64,000 nt of DNA, from NCBI GenBank assembly GCA_027066365.1, contig JAMONV010000054.1:17493-81492 (forward strand), in the 5' to 3' direction. Under the pieces are notes generated by a model. It was given only the letters and a program-made list of their open reading frames with translations. It was not told the origin of the DNA and made no database searches. Positions 9,422 through 17,288 of the stretch are shown one piece after another. Origin of the DNA: Flavobacteriales bacterium (lineage in GTDB: Bacteria > Bacteroidota > Bacteroidia > Flavobacteriales > Flavobacteriaceae). Both the position numbers and the translations under genes were made by a program. Within the stretch, counting starts at the first letter, position 1. Every line of letters starts with the position of its first letter.

Positions 9422-11025
9422 CGGTCTTGTTTTATGAGTTTAAAATATCGCTTCCTATGCCCGTCGTATAATATATAAATATAAATACCTTTATCCAAGT
9501 ATCCCGTTTCAATGCTTTCATTGATTCGCCCCTCTCGAATTAATTTTCCGGTCATATCGAAAACGGCATAAGATAAAGAGGATACGTTGCCTTGTATAAA
9601 TATATGATTTTGAAACGGATTAGGATATATTACTACATTTTGTAATTGATTCATCAAGACAGAATCCAAATTTTGCATCAACCGGTCCAATTCGGGGAAA
9701 CCGTATCCGTAAAGACTATCGGGCCTGTGATAACGATCCGAAGCTTTCTGAAATGCATCTTTCATGGCTTGAGGGGGAATAGCGGGATAAGCTTGCACCA
9801 TATCCGCCACAAAACCCGTTATCACCGGTGCCGATAACGATGTCCCGTTTAATTGATAGTAATTTCCGCTGTAATAACACCGCGTATGAACACCCCATGA
9901 CATTACATCCGGTTTAATCCGCCCGTCGGCCGTATTACCGGCACTACTAAATGAAGCCCTTACGCCGTTTTCATCAGCCGCACCTACGGCGATTACGTCA
10001 TGTGCATCGGCAGGAAACGAAATTTTTTTCCAGTTGCTCGTTCCGCTATTCCCCGCCGAAACTACCACATGAATCCCCTTTTCGGTTGCTTTTTGCGCAG
10101 CTATGCTAACAATCGCCGTTTTTCCGTCCAATTGCGCCCACGTATGATTATATTCCGGCCTGTCAAAAACGGTATATCCCAAGGACGTATTGATTACATC
10201 AACCCCTACGCTGTCAGCGCGTTCAGCCGCTTCGGCCCACCATGTTTCTTCCACCGGCATTTCCCGGTAAACATCTTCCGAAACATATAAACAATAATCC
10301 GCCTGCGGTGCCGTTCCCACCAAGAGATTATCTTCTAAGCCGCCAATGCGAGACCATACCACCGTCCCGTGAAAATGGCGGGTATAAACCCATGTCGTAT
10401 CGTCGGGAAAATTGTACGTATCCACCACTCCGTTTCGTTGAAATATATGCGCAAAAACACGAGCCGTATCGGCCCGTTGAAAACCGGCATCAATCACTGC
10501 AATTAAAACATTATGTCCGTCATAACCTCGACGGTGAACGTCATAGGCGCGATGGATGGCATAAGAAACCGTATCCGGTCCGTATGCATATGTTCTGTAT
10601 GATAATTGCGAGAGCATTTTTTCATCTGCTCCCGAGAAACGCCGGCGGGATAAACTTCCCCAGTCCGTGCGTGCAAATCGGATACTGTCCACAAAAGAAA
10701 ATTCCAACAAGGAAGCCACTGTTGACGAATCGCCCCGTACGTGCAAACAATTCAACCATTTGGATTTTCCTAAAATTTCCAACCCTTGAACGGATTTTAT
10801 CTGCGCCACATAGTTTTCGTCCACCGGAACATCCGAAATATCCAAGCCGATGCCGTATCGAGCCCGCCTGTCCAGTGCCCGCTGCGAAAGCATTAACAAT
10901 GGGTTATTTAAATAAGTAGCATAGCCGGGCTTGTCATGAAAAAAAACCCATGCATCTTCGGTTTGCGCAAGGATACGGATTGAGATTGAAAACAAAAGCC
11001 CGAAAAACAAAAAACGATTCTTCAT
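9418..11025 (-). CDS. Subtilisin-like S8 serine peptidase exported by T9SS
   Basis: A 535-residue protein with a signal peptide (residues 1-20, ending ILAQ). The catalytic triad is Asp179 (AVIDAG), His219 (HFHGT) and Ser396 (NGTSLSAP), with oxyanion Asn326 (SAGNS). The last 85 residues form a type A T9SS sorting domain: VVIYPNPF, a middle FDMTGKLI block, and a GIYIY strand with basic end. The protein should cross the outer membrane by the type IX system and be attached or released after cleavage. It is directly followed by, and overlaps, the M14 carboxypeptidase gene. Confidence 0.94.
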   Translation of the reverse strand: MKNRFLFFGLLFSISIRILAQTEDAWVFFHDKPGYATYLNNPLLMLSQRALDRRARYGIGLDISDVPVDENYVAQIKSVQGLEILGKSKWLNCLHVRGDSSTVASLLEFSFVDSIRFARTDWGSLSRRRFSGADEKMLSQLSYRTYAYGPDTVSYAIHRAYDVHRRGYDGHNVLIAVIDAGFQRADTARVFAHIFQRNGVVDTYNFPDDTTWVYTRHFHGTVVWSRIGGLEDNLLVGTAPQADYCLYVSEDVYREMPVEETWWAEAAERADSVGVDVINTSLGYTVFDRPEYNHTWAQLDGKTAIVSIAAQKATEKGIHVVVSAGNSGTSNWKKISFPADAHDVIAVGAADENGVRASFSSAGNTADGRIKPDVMSWGVHTRCYYSGNYYQLNGTSLSAPVITGFVADMVQAYPAIPPQAMKDAFQKASDRYHRPDSLYGYGFPELDRLMQNLDSVLMNQLQNVVIYPNPFQNHIFIQGNVSSLSYAVFDMTGKLIREGRINESIETGYLDKGIYIYILYDGHRKRYFKLIKQDR

Positions 11026-11079
11026 TATGATTATTTTCCGCTTCCAAAAATAAAATTATAATCAAACAGACAAAGCCTC

Positions 11080-11571
11080 TTATCGTTTCCTTTCGATAAT
11101 TTCCAAATCTTTAATTTCTCCCTTATCCAATCCAAACCGAACCATTGTTCGCACTTGATGAAAACCGCTCTTGCCCGCCGCCCCCGGATTGATATACAAT
11201 AAACTGTTCTTTTCGTCATACATCACTTTCAAAATATGTGAATGCCCCGCAATAAACAAATCCGGGCCGCATTCCCGAATTAATGATTTCGCCCTGCGCG
11301 TATAGCGCCCCGGATAGCCACCGATATGCAATATCAAAACTTTTACACCTTCCCTTTCAAAACATTGATATTCTGGCCATGCCGATCGAACCCCGGCATC
11401 GTCTATATTCCCGAAAACCCCGAAAACCGGCTTTATTTTTTCCAAGGTTTCCACCACTTTCATATTACCCACATCGCCGGCGTGCCAAATTTCGTCCGCA
11501 TCGTCAAGATAGGATAAAGCAAAATCATCCAATGTGCCATGCGTGTCAGATAATAACAATATCTTTTTCAT
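11080..11571 (-). CDS. YfcE/MJ0936-type metallophosphoesterase
   Basis: A 163-residue calcineurin-like phosphoesterase. Metal ligands are Asp9 and His11 (SDTHG), Asp33 (AGDVGN), Asn55 (GNID), His82 (HIGGYPG) and the GHSH pair at His110/His112. Members cleave phosphodiesters or phosphomonoesters with Mn or other metals; the physiological substrate is generally unknown. The start overlaps by 4 bases the end of the T9SS plug gene, so they are probably in the same operon, although no functional link is known to me. Confidence 0.93.
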   Translation of the reverse strand: MKKILLLSDTHGTLDDFALSYLDDADEIWHAGDVGNMKVVETLEKIKPVFGVFGNIDDAGVRSAWPEYQCFEREGVKVLILHIGGYPGRYTRRAKSLIRECGPDLFIAGHSHILKVMYDEKNSLLYINPGAAGKSGFHQVRTMVRFGLDKGEIKDLEIIERKR

Positions 11572-12815
11572 CGGCTCATTGGTTTGGATATTGCTTGCCC
11601 CATACCGATCAAACGCGAATAACGCGCACCCGCCGGTCGATAATAAACCAAAACCGTATATCGATTTTCGGTTTCAAAAAAAGAAGGAATAACAGCCGTC
11701 CAATCAATACCGCCATTTGAATTTTTTCCTACGTAATAATAATCGTAGTAACCTTGCTTCAATGGAATAACAACCTCATATAACCCGGCCTTTTCATTAT
11801 ATCGCAATCGGTTTTTTTTCTCCAAACGCCATTGATTGAATCGCCCTGTCACATAAACTTCTTTTCCTTCCGGAACGGCATCTGCCGGTAAACGAAAATG
11901 CACCAAAACATAATCGGCCTCTAAAACCGCATCGTCCGTATGCTTGGAATCCACCACATAAGACCCGTCGATATCCTTGTAGTCATTATAGTGCGCCGGC
12001 GGCCAATAAGGGGTCACATAAGCTTCATAAAAATCATGCAAACGCATGGAATCCAACCCCCGGTTGTAGCCGCGCAAATTGCGCGTTTCGAATGAATAAA
12101 ATTCCGCTCCGCCCGGAAACAACGCTTTTTCGGGATAATAATAATCCAAGCTACTGCCATTATTAAAAACCGGCTTTTCAAAAATCCTTACGTCATATGG
12201 ATTTTCGTTTTTTAATACGAAAACTTTCAATTCCGAATAAGGATCGACTATCGGAAAATGTTGGATATTTACACGAAAATGCACCAGTTGGTGCGAATGA
12301 ATCTTATCGGGTAATGTAGGTATTTTCACCTGAACACCCACCGTAACCGACCGCTCGTAAATCATCACGGGAAAATTAAAAACCGGTTCTTCGTTTTCGT
12401 CCAGAATTTCAATCAAATAATTTCCCGATTTGGTGATACGTGTATTTTCATTAGGAATACGAAACGAATAATGAGTATAGGGCTGCAAAGTTGCCGTGCT
12501 GTTTTCTTCGTCTTCAATCATTGCGGAATCGAAACCGTCGATATATTCTTGCGGTAGCAATTGACTTTCATGCCAATTCTCATCGAAACGACGAATCCGG
12601 TAATAATAGTTTTTTTCATCGCCATACAGGTCGTCAAACGATACAAAAACCGGTTCATCCATAGCCGCAATGGCATATTTATATGGATAATCATTAACGG
12701 TACATTCGGCCGTTCCGATGTAATCGGGGGGCGGAATATAAATCGTCTGCAATTGAGCCGTTAATCCGCTCGCCCATAACATCCAAGTGAAAAAAATCCA
12801 AACTCCCCTTTGCAT
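11568..12815 (-). CDS. DUF5103 protein, type IX secretion system plug protein
   Basis: A 415-residue protein with a signal peptide (residues 1-21, ending LTAQ). It matches the DUF5103 family by its overall pattern: an N-terminal beta-sandwich with IRRFDENW, a central segment HFRVNIQHFPIVDP, and a C-terminal carbohydrate-binding-like domain with VTGRFNQW and PLKQGYYDYYY. In Flavobacterium johnsoniae the homologous protein plugs the SprA translocon when PorV is absent. The family assignment is from recognised pattern, not a search. The window holds a T9SS cargo and GldI, GldF and GldG, which fits. Confidence 0.85.
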   Translation of the reverse strand: MQRGVWIFFTWMLWASGLTAQLQTIYIPPPDYIGTAECTVNDYPYKYAIAAMDEPVFVSFDDLYGDEKNYYYRIRRFDENWHESQLLPQEYIDGFDSAMIEDEENSTATLQPYTHYSFRIPNENTRITKSGNYLIEILDENEEPVFNFPVMIYERSVTVGVQVKIPTLPDKIHSHQLVHFRVNIQHFPIVDPYSELKVFVLKNENPYDVRIFEKPVFNNGSSLDYYYPEKALFPGGAEFYSFETRNLRGYNRGLDSMRLHDFYEAYVTPYWPPAHYNDYKDIDGSYVVDSKHTDDAVLEADYVLVHFRLPADAVPEGKEVYVTGRFNQWRLEKKNRLRYNEKAGLYEVVIPLKQGYYDYYYVGKNSNGGIDWTAVIPSFFETENRYTVLVYYRPAGARYSRLIGMGQAISKPMSR

Positions 12816-12830
12816 TGAACATATTTTTCT

Positions 12831-13319
12831 TCAACGAAAAACACCAGAAACCTTTTCAAAGAAAAGATAACCGAAATACAATACCACCCCGATTTTTAAT
12901 CCTGTGGAAAACAAAAATCCGACCAACGAACCCAAGGCGGCGCGTAAAGCCTTCTCCGCTTGATTTTGATGAATCATTTCACCGATAAAAGCGCCCAGGA
13001 ATGGTCCCACAATCACGCCCAACGGAATCGGCGTAATCAACCCCGCCACCAAACCTATCATCGCACCCCAAACACCGTATTTGGTACCGCCGAATTTCTT
13101 GGTACCCATGGCCGGCACAATATAATCCAAAATCTGCACCACCACTGCCACGGCCAATGTCAACCACACCATATCCCAATCCTGCGGGATACTTTCCGTA
13201 AACTGCAATAACAACAACGACAACCACGCCAATGGGGGCCCCGGAATCACCGGCAGTACACATCCGGCTAATCCGGCTACCAATAAAACAACTCCCAGAA
13301 TAATGAAAACAATATCCAT
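12831..13319 (-). CDS. DUF456 small membrane protein
   Basis: A 162-residue integral membrane protein with about four to five hydrophobic helices separated by Gly/Pro-rich loops. VLPVIPGPP at about residues 22-30 and the glycine-rich middle segment ending GPFLGAFIGEM are characteristic of the DUF456 family. Its function is unknown. It lies 15 bases upstream of the plug-protein gene in the direction of transcription, so it may be co-transcribed with it and the phosphoesterase. Confidence 0.85.
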   Translation of the reverse strand: MDIVFIILGVVLLVAGLAGCVLPVIPGPPLAWLSLLLLQFTESIPQDWDMVWLTLAVAVVVQILDYIVPAMGTKKFGGTKYGVWGAMIGLVAGLITPIPLGVIVGPFLGAFIGEMIHQNQAEKALRAALGSLVGFLFSTGLKIGVVLYFGYLFFEKVSGVFR

Positions 13320-13380
13320 GCCTATTAAAGCTTTTGAATTTAAAATTACGGTTTTTTAATTTGTTCCGCAAATCCAATGC

Positions 13381-13409
13381 CAAAAAGCCGGTTCATAACG
13401 AACCGGCTT
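13381..13409 (-). terminator. Hairpin terminator after the coiled-coil gene
   Basis: AAGCCGGTTC at 13385-13394 pairs with GAACCGGCTT at 13400-13409 around a 5-base loop. Read on the minus strand the stem is followed by a short T run (complement of 13381-13386), as expected of an intrinsic terminator for the gene ending at 13436. Confidence 0.8.
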
Positions 13410-13435
13410 CCGTTAACTTTGATTTTCTTTCGGTT

Positions 13436-13822
13436 TCAATCCAGCCATTCGGTAAAGAAGTCCATCATTTCTTCTTTGAAATCATAGTGCAGACGAATAT
13501 AAGTACGCATTTCTTCACGCAAAGGTTGTTGTTCGCGATATAACCGTCCGTCCAAAGGTTCATTCAAATCCGCTGCACGCAAATTAAGCCGTTTTTCCTT
13601 GATCTTATGAAGCAAATCCGAAATCACTTTTCGCTCACGCATAATTTTATTTTGATACCGTTCCAATTTTGCCAATGCATTTTGGTCCAAATCCTTGCGC
13701 CTTGCTATTTCTTCCAGTTTTTCTTGGAATGAATCCATTTCGTCGCGGTGAAATTTCAATTCGCGTTTCCATGTATCCAAATTAAACTCCAAATCGCTTA
13801 AATAATTGATTTTCTTTTCCAT
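13436..13822 (-). CDS. Conserved coiled-coil protein of unknown function
   Basis: A 128-residue charged protein predicted almost wholly alpha-helical, with heptad-like Leu/Ile spacing and many Glu, Lys and Arg residues, ending in MMDFFTEWLD. It has no signal peptide and no domain I recognise. It has its own terminator downstream and a 56-base gap to the PPIase gene. It could be a small cytoplasmic scaffold, but nothing in the sequence shows a role. Confidence 0.75.
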   Translation of the reverse strand: MEKKINYLSDLEFNLDTWKRELKFHRDEMDSFQEKLEEIARRKDLDQNALAKLERYQNKIMRERKVISDLLHKIKEKRLNLRAADLNEPLDGRLYREQQPLREEMRTYIRLHYDFKEEMMDFFTEWLD

Positions 13823-13878
13823 AAAGCATTTATGTTTTTTCTTAGTAAAGATATAACTTTTTTATGAATTTTCATCTC

Positions 13879-14925
13879 TTATTTTCGACCTACTTTTTCC
13901 AATTTAACGATAAAAATCAAATCCGTATTCGGGGGTATAACTCCGCCGGCTCCTTGTTCACCATACGCCAAATACGAAGGTATAAATAACACGGCCTCTT
14001 CACCTTCGTGCAATTGCATAATTCCTTCGTCCCAGCCTTGAATCACCTTGCCCATCCCCACTTTGAAACTGAACGGAAATTTCCTTTTATAAGAACTATC
14101 AAACATCCTACCGTCCTTGAAATAACCCTTATAATGCACATAAACCACTTGGCCCTTCACCGGTTTCTTACCTTTCGTCTTTTTAAGCTTATAGACCTTC
14201 AATCCCGAGGCCAAAGGCTCGGCTTGGCGCTCCCATTCTTTAAATTGTTGCGCCAATTTAGCTTGCTCGGCTTTTTGTTTTTCCATAGCCGCTTGTTTTT
14301 GTTTCATGTAATCCGAAAAAACTTTAACCGCATCGAATTCCTTGGCCTTTTTGCCTTTCCTCAAAATTACTACTTTCAAAATTTTATCACCTTTTTTGAT
14401 CTTGTGCGCCACATCCATTCCTTTCACCACTTTCCCGAAAGCGCTGTAATGCCCGTCCAACCTAGGCGTATCGGTTAAAGTGATAAAAAATTGACTACCA
14501 TTAGTATCGGGGCCGGCATTGGCCATGGAAATGGTGCCTTCTGTATGCTTCAAATCACTAATTTCGTTCTTAAATTCATATCCGGGCCCGCCCGCTCCCG
14601 TTCCCAACGGATCACCGCCTTGAATAACAAAATCCTGAGGGTCACCTTGCGCCTTGCTGATTACCCGGTGAAAAGTCAATCCGTCATAAAACCGTTTCCC
14701 TCTGTATTGTTCGCTTACAAAGGGGTTGGTGCCTTCGGCCAAACTAATGAAATTGGCCACCGTCAGTGGCGCTTGGTCCGGTTCCAATTTGACCAAAATA
14801 TCGCCTTTTTCCGTTTGAATATCCGCGTAAATCCCGTCGGGCATGCCTTTTAATTTTGAGCTTTTGCATTGCGTAGCCATAAAAATCAATCCGATAAGCA
14901 TGCTTGCAATCATGAATTTTTTCAT
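13879..14925 (-). CDS. Cyclophilin-FKBP fusion peptidyl-prolyl isomerase, exported
   Basis: A 348-residue protein with an N-terminal export signal ending MATQC (Cys20, a non-standard lipobox). Residues about 35-195 are a cyclophilin domain, with FHRVI, VIQGGDP and GSQFFITL, and residues about 245-347 are an FKBP domain, with YVHYKGYFKDG, VIQGWDEG and IPPNTDLIF. The two unrelated prolyl isomerase folds are joined by a charged coiled-coil linker. It should speed cis-trans proline isomerisation in the periplasm. It overlaps the end of gldI by 4 bases, and follows nrnA and gldI as in other Flavobacteria. Confidence 0.93.
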   Translation of the reverse strand: MKKFMIASMLIGLIFMATQCKSSKLKGMPDGIYADIQTEKGDILVKLEPDQAPLTVANFISLAEGTNPFVSEQYRGKRFYDGLTFHRVISKAQGDPQDFVIQGGDPLGTGAGGPGYEFKNEISDLKHTEGTISMANAGPDTNGSQFFITLTDTPRLDGHYSAFGKVVKGMDVAHKIKKGDKILKVVILRKGKKAKEFDAVKVFSDYMKQKQAAMEKQKAEQAKLAQQFKEWERQAEPLASGLKVYKLKKTKGKKPVKGQVVYVHYKGYFKDGRMFDSSYKRKFPFSFKVGMGKVIQGWDEGIMQLHEGEEAVLFIPSYLAYGEQGAGGVIPPNTDLIFIVKLEKVGRK

Positions 14926-15473
14926 AGTGTATCTGTTTTTATCTTCCTAATTTCAAGCAATTTCAAATTTAAACGAAAAGGATAATTCGGCGGAATGCGT
15001 TCTCCGTCTCCCAAATATCCGTATCCCAAATACGAAGGAACCAAAAAAACCGCTTCTTCGCCTTTCGATAGCATTTTCACCGCTTCGCGCAATCCGGCAA
15101 AAAGTTCTTCTTTATCCACCGCATAGGTTTTCGTTCCGATTTCCGAAGGTGAATAAATGGTATCACCGCCTAAAGTAAAAATACCGTATTCCATCATCAC
15201 CATATAGCCATAGGTTGGTTTTAGCGTATCTTTTTCGTTCCTTACCTTATAATAATATGGCATTCCCAATCCCGTTTGAATCCATTCTTTATCTTGCTCC
15301 CGCTTCATTATCGTGTCAAATAATTTTTCCTCAAACCGGTATCTGGCTTTATTAAAACGTATGGAATAGCTCAAATCGTGTCCGTAAAAATGTTTCACGG
15401 GAAATCTCGGCTTTAATTCTTCTTGACATGAAATCAAAACCGGCAATAAAAGCCAAACACAAAACCGTTTCAT
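14922..15473 (-). CDS. gldI: GldI, gliding-motility FKBP-type PPIase lipoprotein
   Basis: A 183-residue protein with a lipobox LISC (Cys16). The C-terminal half is an FKBP fold with MLSKGEEAVFLVPSYLGYG and RIPPNYPF. In Flavobacterium johnsoniae GldI is a lipoprotein PPIase required for gliding, and the gene sits between nrnA-like and PPIase genes, the same order seen here. The upstream and downstream genes overlap it by 4 bases each, indicating one operon. Whether this organism glides is not shown. Confidence 0.9.
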   Translation of the reverse strand: MKRFCVWLLLPVLISCQEELKPRFPVKHFYGHDLSYSIRFNKARYRFEEKLFDTIMKREQDKEWIQTGLGMPYYYKVRNEKDTLKPTYGYMVMMEYGIFTLGGDTIYSPSEIGTKTYAVDKEELFAGLREAVKMLSKGEEAVFLVPSYLGYGYLGDGERIPPNYPFRLNLKLLEIRKIKTDTL

Positions 15474-16498
15474 GATTTGACGATTTGATCACAATTTTCT
15501 TTGACGGCTTTTTTGAATGCTTTCACCGCTTCGTCGAAACCGCCTTCATAGCTTCCGCCCGATGCATTTTTATGACCGCCACCGTTGAAATACTTCCGCG
15601 CAAAAGCATTCACATCGAAATCGCCCTTGGAACGAAACGAAAAACGAATGATTTCCTCGTCCGGCTTCTGCGAAATCAAAGCCGTAAATCGTGCATCCTT
15701 CAATGCCAAACCGTAATTGACAATCCCTTCCGTATCGCCCGGTTCATAACCGAATTGCTCCAATGTGTGCCTGTCTAGCGCAATATACGTAGTTTTACAT
15801 TCTTCCATAAATTTCAAACGGCGCAACGCCTCGGATAACAACTTGATTTTTTCAGTTGTAAATGAATCGTAAACCAACGAATGAATCAAAGCCGAATCAA
15901 TACCTTGTTCCAGCAAATCGGCACTGATCCGGTGCGTGTCGCTCGAGGTTTGTCCGAATTTAAACGAACCCGTATCCGTCATAATACCCGTATATAGACA
16001 CTCGGCCGTTTCTTTATCCATATACTCGATTAATCCTGTTTTTTGCAGAAAAACATACACCAATTCGGCGGTGGAAGCACGCGAAGGAACAGAAAAACGA
16101 TAAGGAATCCGTATATCAGGCTGCAAATGATGATCAATCATCATAAATTTCTTTTCCGGCAAATGGGATTCCAACAATTCACCCAACACTTTACCAGCCC
16201 TGTGTAACGCATTGAAATCCAAAAGAATAATCATTTCTGCGTTTTGCAAAACCTCTTTGGCTTTTTCCTTATTTTTTTCAAAAACAATAATTTTTTCCGC
16301 TCCCGGAAGCCATTGTAAAAACTCCGGTATTTCATCCGGCGAAATAATGCATGATTGCTTACCCGATTTTTCCAAAACCCTTTGTAACGCCAATGACGAC
16401 CCCACACAATCACCATCGGGACGTGCATGAATTATCAAAGCAATTTGATCCGCTTTATCGATTAAAATTTTGGCTTGCTTGAAATCGAAATTTTCCAA
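15470..16498 (-). CDS. nrnA: DHH-family bifunctional oligoribonuclease/PAP phosphatase
   Basis: A 342-residue DHH/DHHA1 phosphoesterase. Metal-binding residues are in HARPDGDC (His24, Asp28, Asp30), LLDFNALHR (Asp94), IDHHLQ (Asp122, His123, His124) and GIMTDTG (Asp175). The C-terminal DHHA1 domain carries GGGHKNASGG near residue 307. Such enzymes degrade nanoRNAs and dephosphorylate 3'-phosphoadenosine 5'-phosphate. It is the first gene of the nrnA-gldI-PPIase unit, and a 139-base AT-rich gap upstream probably holds the promoter. Confidence 0.93.
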   Translation of the reverse strand: MENFDFKQAKILIDKADQIALIIHARPDGDCVGSSLALQRVLEKSGKQSCIISPDEIPEFLQWLPGAEKIIVFEKNKEKAKEVLQNAEMIILLDFNALHRAGKVLGELLESHLPEKKFMMIDHHLQPDIRIPYRFSVPSRASTAELVYVFLQKTGLIEYMDKETAECLYTGIMTDTGSFKFGQTSSDTHRISADLLEQGIDSALIHSLVYDSFTTEKIKLLSEALRRLKFMEECKTTYIALDRHTLEQFGYEPGDTEGIVNYGLALKDARFTALISQKPDEEIIRFSFRSKGDFDVNAFARKYFNGGGHKNASGGSYEGGFDEAVKAFKKAVKENCDQIVKS

Positions 16499-16637
16499 TC
16501 CGGTATAATTTGTTTAATTTGAATTACAAATATCCGAAAAATATTCCTAATGTTCTATGGAACAAACAATTTTTGAAACCTTTGATTTTTTTAACGGGAA
16601 AACTTTTTATTAAATGAAAACGATAGCTATTGAAAAC
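16499..16637. promoter_or_regulatory. AT-rich gap upstream of nrnA
   Basis: This 139-base AT-rich gap lies between the start of nrnA and the end of the alpha/beta hydrolase gene, both on the minus strand. It probably carries the nrnA operon promoter. I see no clear riboswitch or terminator in it. Confidence 0.3.
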
Positions 16638-17288
16638 TCACGACTTCAAAAAAGGTTCGATCACTTCGCTTAGCCTCCTTGCATGTGTCATCACCATCAA
16701 ATGGGATAATCCCTCCAATTTAAAAACCGGTTCTTGCAAATATTTTACCGGCAAAATCCGGTCAGCCGTGCCATGCAAATGGATAAACGGAACTGCCAAC
16801 GGCGGCGATTGCCAATTTAAAAACTGTTCTACCGCCCACCGAAAATATTGAGAATCGCGTATGGCTAAATATTTCTCGTATAACATCAAACGCTTTTTCA
16901 CCCGTTTTACCGGGACAACCCGAGCCGTCCTTCCGGGCTTCAAAACCGGACTCAACGGAACCCATAAACCCGGACGAAAAGGTTTGACAAATCGATAATG
17001 TGGCGGCATTTCCGAAGCATATTTAATGGTAGAAATCAATATCAATTTTTCCGCCGACAACAATGCGGCAATTTCCCGCACCACAAGACCGCCGAATGAC
17101 ATACCCAACAACACCGACCCCGTTTCGATTCGAAAAACGGTAATTAACCTTTCGGCATAATGCGATAAAGTTTCGCCATGCTCAGGCATAAGCCATTCCA
17201 TATACACCGGTTCCGTATCAGGCGGCAATGACAATCCTCGAAAAATAGTAGACTTGGCACCCATGCCCGGCATCAAATACACCTTCAT
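16638..17288 (-). CDS. Small alpha/beta hydrolase
   Basis: A 216-residue alpha/beta hydrolase. The nucleophile elbow is GMSFGG (Ser64), the putative acid Asp is in HLHGTADRILP, and the catalytic His is in LSHLMV near the end. The N terminus VYLMPGMGAKS holds the oxyanion-hole region. The substrate is not predictable. It overlaps the end of mtaB by 4 bases (ATGA), so it is translated with that gene. Confidence 0.9.
   Translation of the reverse strand: MKVYLMPGMGAKSTIFRGLSLPPDTEPVYMEWLMPEHGETLSHYAERLITVFRIETGSVLLGMSFGGLVVREIAALLSAEKLILISTIKYASEMPPHYRFVKPFRPGLWVPLSPVLKPGRTARVVPVKRVKKRLMLYEKYLAIRDSQYFRWAVEQFLNWQSPPLAVPFIHLHGTADRILPVKYLQEPVFKLEGLSHLMVMTHARRLSEVIEPFLKS

Noticed and set aside
10242..10919. 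225-residue plus-strand open frame inside the subtilase gene
   Set aside because: It is antisense to a clear S8 peptidase gene and has no domain or start signals.
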